Assembly: GCA_030490835.1 (NCBI GenBank)
Contig: CM059973.1
Span: 87,627,641 to 87,691,640, forward strand
Origin: Annona cherimola
Lineage: Eukaryota; Streptophyta; Magnoliopsida; Magnoliales; Annonaceae
Direction of reading: 5' to 3'
Length of the DNA: 64,000 nucleotides
Numbering within the stretch: position 1 is the first letter of the stretch; the number at the start of each line of letters is the position of its first letter. The notes under the pieces are model-generated. The model searched no databases. It had not been told where the DNA came from and worked only from the letters and a program-made list of their open reading frames with translations. The position numbers and the translations under genes are program-made. Positions 57,991 through 64,000 of the stretch are shown piece by piece.

Positions 57991-58999
57991 TAGGGTGGGA
58001 ATCAAGGCGGCCATACCAGGTCAAGGTTTGCCCAACCCTGACCCTACTTTTTAAAAATTGAGTTTGACCTATTTTTTTTATACCGGGTCGGGACAAAGTC
58101 GATTTGACCCTTACTTTTTTTAATAGGTTCTGGAACAAACTTCGGGTTAGTATCGGACCGGTTTCGGAATAGCGGGTCGGGTCAAAAACGCGGGTCAAAT
58201 AAGATAGTTTTAAGAATATATATATTAAACATAAATATACATATATACTAAATTTAAATATTATATGCTTCAATATTTCACTAATTATTAAAAAATACAT
58301 AATTAAGAAAATAAAACATTTAAAAATATAGTATAAATTTATTAAGATAGGTTAATATACAATTACACATAAGGGTTATATATGTACAAATTCTTTTTAG
58401 TGATTCTTATATTGTTTTCTGAATAAATTGATTCTTCTATTATTGATAGAGTTAATTATAAAAAAGTGAGAATTTTGAAAGAAAATAATATTGATATTTA
58501 TATATATATTAAACATAAATATACATTTATACTAAATTTAAATATTATATACTTCAATATTTAACTAATTATTAAAAAATATATAATTAAGAAAAGAAAA
58601 CATTTGAAAATATAGTATAAATTTATTAAGATAAGTTAATATACAATTACACATAAGGGTTATATATGTACAAATTCTTTTTATTGATTTTTATATTGTT
58701 TTCTGAATAAATCGATTCTTTTACTATTGATAGAGTCAAGTATAAAAAAGTGAGAATTTTAAAAGAAAATAATAATGATATTTAAACATAGGCTTATAAT
58801 TTTTAATAAATTAATATGTGGGGCAAGTTGGACTTTTTGGGTCGAGACATGGTCGACCCACCCCAACTCTATTTTTGAATTCAGGTCAAAATTTCTAACC
58901 TATCCCTATGCCGGGTTCAAAATGTATTAATTTTACCCGGCCAAAAATGAGTCGGGTCAAAGCAGGTCACAGGTCGACCTGCCCCAATTCCCACCCCTA
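57991..58999. mobile_element. hAT-type non-autonomous element (1009 bp)
   Basis: The flanks GGTGTAAT (57983..57990) and GGTGTAAC (59000..59007) form an 8-bp duplication with one change. The ends are TAGGGTGGGAATC and GATTCCCACCCCTA-like in reverse (ATTCCCACCCCTA). Subterminal DNA is dense in GGGTCGGG, GGGTCAAA and GACCC motifs in both orientations, as in hAT relatives. The middle is a 284-bp tandem duplication. No transposase. Confidence 0.85.
58215..58782. repeat. Two tandem copies of a roughly 284-bp unit
   Basis: Each copy contains AAACATAAATATACAT, AAATTTATTAAGATA and CACATAAGGGTTATATATGT, with few differences. The period is about 284 bp. It fills the centre of the hAT element, so the duplication arose within or together with it. 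Confidence 0.85.
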
Positions 59000-59504
59000 G
59001 GTGTAACCACGGTGTGTGTGTATTTGTAATTATGAAAAAAACTTTTTAAATATTATTTATAATTTCCAAAACTATGTAGATATATTTATAATTATAACTA
59101 TTATAGTTAAACTAAGTAGATATATTTATAAGTCACCCTTTCATTTATCATAAGTGAAAGTGCAAGCACAATGGGAACCCAAATAGTGCCTAGAACGCAT
59201 TTAGATGATAGTCTATTTTGAGGTTCGGCATTATTTTTCAAATATTCTTACTTCAAATGCAATCATTGAAGAGAAATAATAAAATAAAGAGATAATTAGA
59301 TATAAAATTGCATTATCCTATTGTTTGAAAACATATTAGAGTCGCAAATATATTCAAAATTTTCAGAGTATGTTTTCAGAAAGTAAGTGACATCTCATCT
59401 TAAAAAGTTCTAAAAGAGAAAAGTTGAAAGTTTAATTAGTAAAACTAGGGAAAAGTGGGAGAGTGTTACAACATTTAGAGATAAAAAAAAGGGGCCGGGG
59501 TTGC

Positions 59505-61730
59505 ACAACTAGGAGTGCATGCCAGGGGGGATCTACTCAGCTCAGACCCGATACTAACCTGAACCCTGCGTACTGTGGGCCGGGTTGAACCCTGTACCAA
59601 ACCTTGTCCCATGAATTCCGGTCTGGGCTAGGGCTAAGTTAAAAAATAGTTAATTTTTAGAGATTTTTTTAATCCCATTTATTATTTTTTTTTAAATATG
59701 ACCAATCCAAGTTAAAAACACTATTAACTAAGGGGGTGTTTGGCTAATACAAAACTTTTCAAATTTAGATCTCTACAACTAATCTATTTTTTAATTATTT
59801 TTTTACAACTTCCTATATTCCTGTTATATTTTTCAATCATTTTTACACAATTACCCATACAACCAACTTATCTATTTTAATTGTATTCTCTTTATTCCTC
59901 ATCATTACTCTTATTATATCACATCATTTTCTAAAAATTTGATAACTATTACCTTAAAAATATTTTATTAAAAAATTTATCACTTCCCAAACACACCCTT
60001 AAATAGGGGTGCATACTGGTGGGTTTTACCCAGCCTGGACCCGATATCTATTTTGACCCTGTGCATATATCGGGTTGAACTCGGTACCAAATCCTGTAAC
60101 ATTAAACTCAGGCCGCACTAGGACCAGTTTGGGTTCAAAACATAGAGTTGTTTTTTTAAATTAATTCATAAAATATAAATTTAAAAAAATTACATAGAGA
60201 ACGTTCTTGCAATAAATTTAAAAATATAAAATAATTATATGGAAAACATTTTTACAATAAATTTAAAATAATTATATAGAGAATATTTTCACAATAAATT
60301 TTAAAATAATTACATAAAGAACATTCTATAATAAATTTAAAATTTTAAATAATTGTATTGAGAATATTTCTATAAAAGTTTTAAAAATGTAATTTTTTTG
60401 ATATATAAAAATTTTAAAATAATAATTTCATGGAATAATTTGTGACAGTGGTGATGGTGGTTGTTATTCTATTATTATTGCCATATGTAATCCTTTATCC
60501 AGATAGGGATACGGGTGCAACTTGGTACCGGGTCAATCTAAACTCGCCCAACCCTGGTTCAATATGGGTTGAACCCAGTATTAAACCTAATCTCATTAAT
60601 TCGTATGCGGGTAAGACTAGTCTAGACCATGTTAAAAATAAAGTTGTTTTTATCCCATTTATTTTTTATGTGATGAACTCTGTGGTGTAATATAACGTGG
60701 ATACTCCATCTTTCGCATATCATTTTGAATAGAAAATATTCTTTTAAAGAAAATAAAAATATATATTTTAAAGTCTTTAACATCTACGTTGCAAATATAT
60801 ATTTTTTGGTCGATTTAATTTTAGATCCGTTGACTTGTAGTTAATTAAAATATCTAGATTTTTGAAAATGTTTTCCAAAATAATAATTATACATAAAATT
60901 TTGGGAATCCAAAAAATTTTGTTTACAATTCATGCAAAATAATTTTTAAATACATCATATTCAATCTTCAATGATAAATATCTAAAAAAATCTAAAAAAA
61001 AATAAAAATTTTAAAAATTAAAATGATACTAATCAAATAATCAATATTAATTTTTTTGTTCTGTTTGTAATGTAAATCAATATAGAATTGCTTCTAACAT
61101 TAGTGATATTTTATTCATGAGATAAGTAAATGAAAACCAATAAAGTGAGAATTCATATATTTATATTTATTTAATATTCTAGAAATTATTTAAAAGAAAA
61201 CGCATATGCAATTTAAATATAACGTACGAAATGTAAAAGTTTCCCTTGTATGTCATATTTAAAATTTTAAATAAATACAAATTATTCATTTGGATTTAAA
61301 AATATATTTTAATGAAAATAACCCCAGGTGGTCTATATATGGATCAACAGCCTTATTTAAATATGCTTAAATTATTTAATGATATTTATCATAAACTATT
61401 TTAGAAAAATACATATGCTGCTAGAATACATTTTTATCTCAGTTGAAATAAAAATGGTAGACAAATTCAGAATATCGGTTGTTGCTGTTGGACGTCACTA
61501 CTGTCCACTTGCATCGCAACGATTTGGGCGGCCAGTGAAATGCGGGCAGGGTTTTTTGGGTACCGGGTTGGGTTTACCCTAACCCGGCACTAATTCATTC
61601 CGCTCCGGGTTGAACCCGGTACAAAGAGGTGCTAAGCGCTTTTTTCAGAAATCCGAAACCGAGTTTTTTAGGTGGCGGACCGGTCCGGGTTGAAACAGAC
61701 CCGCTCGGTATGCACCCTAGCAGCAACCGA
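59505..61730. mobile_element. Cluster of hAT-like subterminal repeats
   Basis: Four blocks share the motifs GGGTTGAACCC, GGTACCAAA and CCCGATAT-like segments, at about 59505..59640, 60001..60150, 60500..60640 and 61540..61725. The outer ends read TAGGAGTGCATGCC, TAGGGGTGCATAC (60004) and GTATGCACCCTA (about 61711..61722). No matching 8-bp duplication could be paired, so this is a rearranged or nested cluster. Between blocks the DNA is AT-rich. Confidence 0.55.
59732..59999. mobile_element. Tourist-like MITE nested in the hAT cluster
   Basis: It is 268 bp; TAA occurs at 59729..59731 and 60000..60002, a 3-bp duplication. The ends are GGGGGTGTTTGG and CCCAAACACACCCT. The interior is family D, in the orientation of 4360..4633. 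Confidence 0.8.
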
Positions 61731-63334
61731 GGCCGGGTTCCCTATGGCTCTTGGGAGGTTCTTGTCATTATTTTTTAATTTTGGTGCAAGCCACTTCTGC
61801 ATTGCTAGATCGTTGTTTGGGTCCGGATAATGTGTCAAAAAGCTAAATTTATGTAGAGCTGTACCAAGAATATAAATCAACATCTCATGGTTCCCAATTT
61901 GGGATGTAGCATCTCTCCTAGATAAAACCCTTCTGTCAATTATATAAATATGATGAGATAAATCATTAAAAGTAAATTGGTACTGTTTAAAATGAAAAAA
62001 TGAATGTTTTTTTTTTTTCCAATTTAACATCCCAGCTATGATCTTATTGACAATTTTTTGGTATGTAAATTAATTTCCTGATTGATAACCTTGAAATAAT
62101 AAAAGCTATATCACTGCAAGAAATTCTACTTTTTGCAACAAAAGGGAAATAAATTTTGTTATCACTGTTGCATCTTTAGGCATGGACAGTTGCAATTTTT
62201 TGCTACTCGATGAAATGAAATGAGCATGACAACATAGCAATGAAAATGTAGATTTCCTTTGTCCAAGGTGAAACGTGACATTCCTGTTGTGGCAAGCAAA
62301 TTTATTTATTTTTTTAATTCTTGTATATAACAATTCAAATTCTGATTTGAATTAAATTTTATGATTTGTTTGGTTTTACACATTCAATGCATCCAAATCC
62401 AAGGTTGTGTTTTCCTTCCGGATAATACAGAGAAACGTCCAATCATTAAGACAGCATCGAGATTCATTCCAGGTAATTTTTTATTCTTATGTCTATACAT
62501 TCTTTCATGCTTTTAGGCTATAGCCATTTACACAAATGATTAGCCCAAAGTCAGCAAGAACAACTCCAAGTAAAATGACCCAAGCCACCGCGTTCCAAGT
62601 GGTGGTGATTTGTGTTTTGAGGTGAGACACAAAATTAATGGGCCAATTTCAGCCGTTAGAAATATATGGAGGAAGAATATGTTCATAAAAAGATTATCTA
62701 TAAAGCATATAAACGGAATGGATTTCCAAGCCATTATATCTTGTTATGGTTCTACACTCCGTGCCAGTTATTAGATGGTGGGGAACTTAAAGCGTAACTT
62801 AATTAGGCCGAGGGATATTTTATAATTGATATTTTTATGGGATTGTAGGATGAGATGAGAAAAGTTAGAATAATTAGACTCGTAGTAAAGAAAAATAATT
62901 GGAATGCGGAGGAAAAAGTAGAAAAAATATGGTTATTAATAGAGTAAATAATTGCCTCATAAAACGCGCCCACCCTCATGCTATGGTTTCTTACACTTGT
63001 AAGATATTAAATGTCCCATGAGTATATGACTACAATTTCTTTGTTAGATCCCATGAATTGTGCTACGGGGGGTGAGAAATGTTTAGGTTGACACATGACC
63101 TGTACTAACCTGACATGCTTTGTACAGGATGAGATAGTTATTTGGTTGATTTCATATGAGGACAAATATAAATCTTTCATCCGTTGAAAATAGGGTAAAG
63201 GTTGGGTCAATCATATGACCCAACTTCACTTGCGCATACTACTATTTTTTTTTTAAAAAAAAAGAGAATTTGAAATTAAAAATCTCGTTCAATTTTAATT
63301 ATGACAATTCATATTTTAATGTAATTTACTAGTG
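61731..63334. other. Intergenic with a half CACTA-like end
   Basis: CACTGCAAGAAATTCTAC at about 62113 resembles a CACTA terminus but no partner end was found. A weak family-D-like remnant lies about 62770..62980. No gene recognised. Confidence 0.45.
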
Positions 63335-63725
63335 AAATATTTGGATTTTTTGCATTTAAACCCTCTAATTTTGCCTATTTGCAATTTAAACCCTATCCCA
63401 TAACGACATTAACAACCACCATTGATCCATGCAAAATGACGAAAATACCCTCCAATATTTGAAAAAGAAATATTTTTTATATTTTAAACTTGACTGTTAG
63501 GCTTTCTTTATTTTGTTAGTAGATGCTTCAATAACATCTTCACCTTTGATACATATTTAGGTTTTTTTTAAAAAAAATATTGAAGGGTATTATGTCATTT
63601 TGCATGAATTAACGGTAGTTTAACGCCGTTATGAGTCAGGGTTTAAAATGCAAGAGAATCAAAATTTAAGTGTTTAAAATACAAATAGGTAAAGTTAGAG
63701 GATTAAAAATGCAAAAAATTCGAAA
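63335..63725. mobile_element. Foldback MITE with long inverted arms
   Basis: The left arm TTTTTTGCATTTAAACCCTC...GCCTATTTG is matched in reverse by CAAATAGGTAAAG...GAGGATTAAAAATGCAAAAA on the right. The inner arms (AAATACCCTCCAATATTTG facing AATATTGAAGGGTATT) are also inverted. No transposase; family unknown. Confidence 0.65.
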
Positions 63726-64000
63726 TAATTTAGTAGATAATGTTTAAGTTTAACATCTATATAATTGCTAGCGGGGTCACACCTTGCTGTCATAGATGCT
63801 ACCTAGGAGACAACATGTCGTCTTTCAAGTCTCTCCTATATGAGAATACAAGCATGTTATATAAAAATGTTCAATGTAAAAGTGTTATAGTTATCTTTTT
63901 ATTTCAATTGGAACAGAATTATAAGGTTATAATAATTATAATATATAGTGAATAAATACATTCCCCTTGTTTTGGGTCTATGGAAATTATCTCAAGTTAT
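63726..64000. other. Intergenic, nothing recognised
   Basis: Short AT-rich end of the window with no recognised feature. Confidence 0.6.

Larger units (their letters stand above)
57748..59140. mobile_element. AT-rich foldback (family E) interrupted by a hAT element
   Basis: The left part (ATAACTACATAGTTTGAGCA, ATTTCAGAAATCGCAAATAA) and right part (AATTTCCAAAACTATGTAGA, CTAAGTAGATATATTTATAA) are inverted relatives matching the family-E arms at 35155..35528. They are separated by the 1-kb hAT insertion at 57991..58999. Confidence 0.6.

Overview
The window is nuclear DNA from a flowering plant. It shows spliced genes with GT-AG introns, an AT-rich intergenic background, many miniature transposable elements, an L1-type LINE and an LTR-derived element primed by initiator tRNA-Met. 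The ANTH gene is strongly GC-rich in its 5' half within AT-rich surroundings, which is common in monocots, but the exact group cannot be fixed from this sequence.

Three protein-coding genes could be rebuilt. (1) 5912..7657 (+): an intronless 581-residue ANTH-domain clathrin assembly (AP180/CALM-like) protein. (2) 8525..17547 (-): a 14-exon SEC14-nodulin (SFH-type) phosphatidylinositol transfer protein of 620 residues, ending in a 24-nt exon that encodes a basic, aromatic tail. (3) 33394..40468 (-): a 7-exon, 417-residue transcription factor of the bHLH110 type. All SFH and bHLH exon junctions keep frame. Genes 1 and 2 converge; their stop codons are about 0.87 kb apart. The first two point to membrane traffic and phosphoinositides, but no functional link is implied by position.

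The rest is mostly repeat-derived. Well-bounded insertions include: a CACTA mini-element at 876..1192 (3-bp target duplication) and another at 52634..52857; Mutator-type foldback MITEs at 2865..3229, 4830..5189, 19161..19382 and 32081..32502 (9-bp or longer duplications); Tourist-like elements at 10235..10510 and 59732..59999 (3-bp duplications); hAT-type elements at 19796..20723 and 57991..58999 (8-bp duplications); a tRNA-derived SINE at 36238..36469; and a solo LTR at 16204..16736 inside SFH intron 1. A decayed LINE occupies about 42707..46801 (-) and carries a TRIM-like LTR element with an unexpected inverted LTR half, bounded by a 5-bp duplication.

The most interesting pattern is a set of about nine foldback elements sharing one AT-rich core while carrying quite different GC-rich hairpin tips. 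One of them, 30197..30614, is an exact 418-bp palindrome. A second core family (seven copies) also has variable tips. About 18-33 kb and 46.8-64 kb hold no gene I can recognise.
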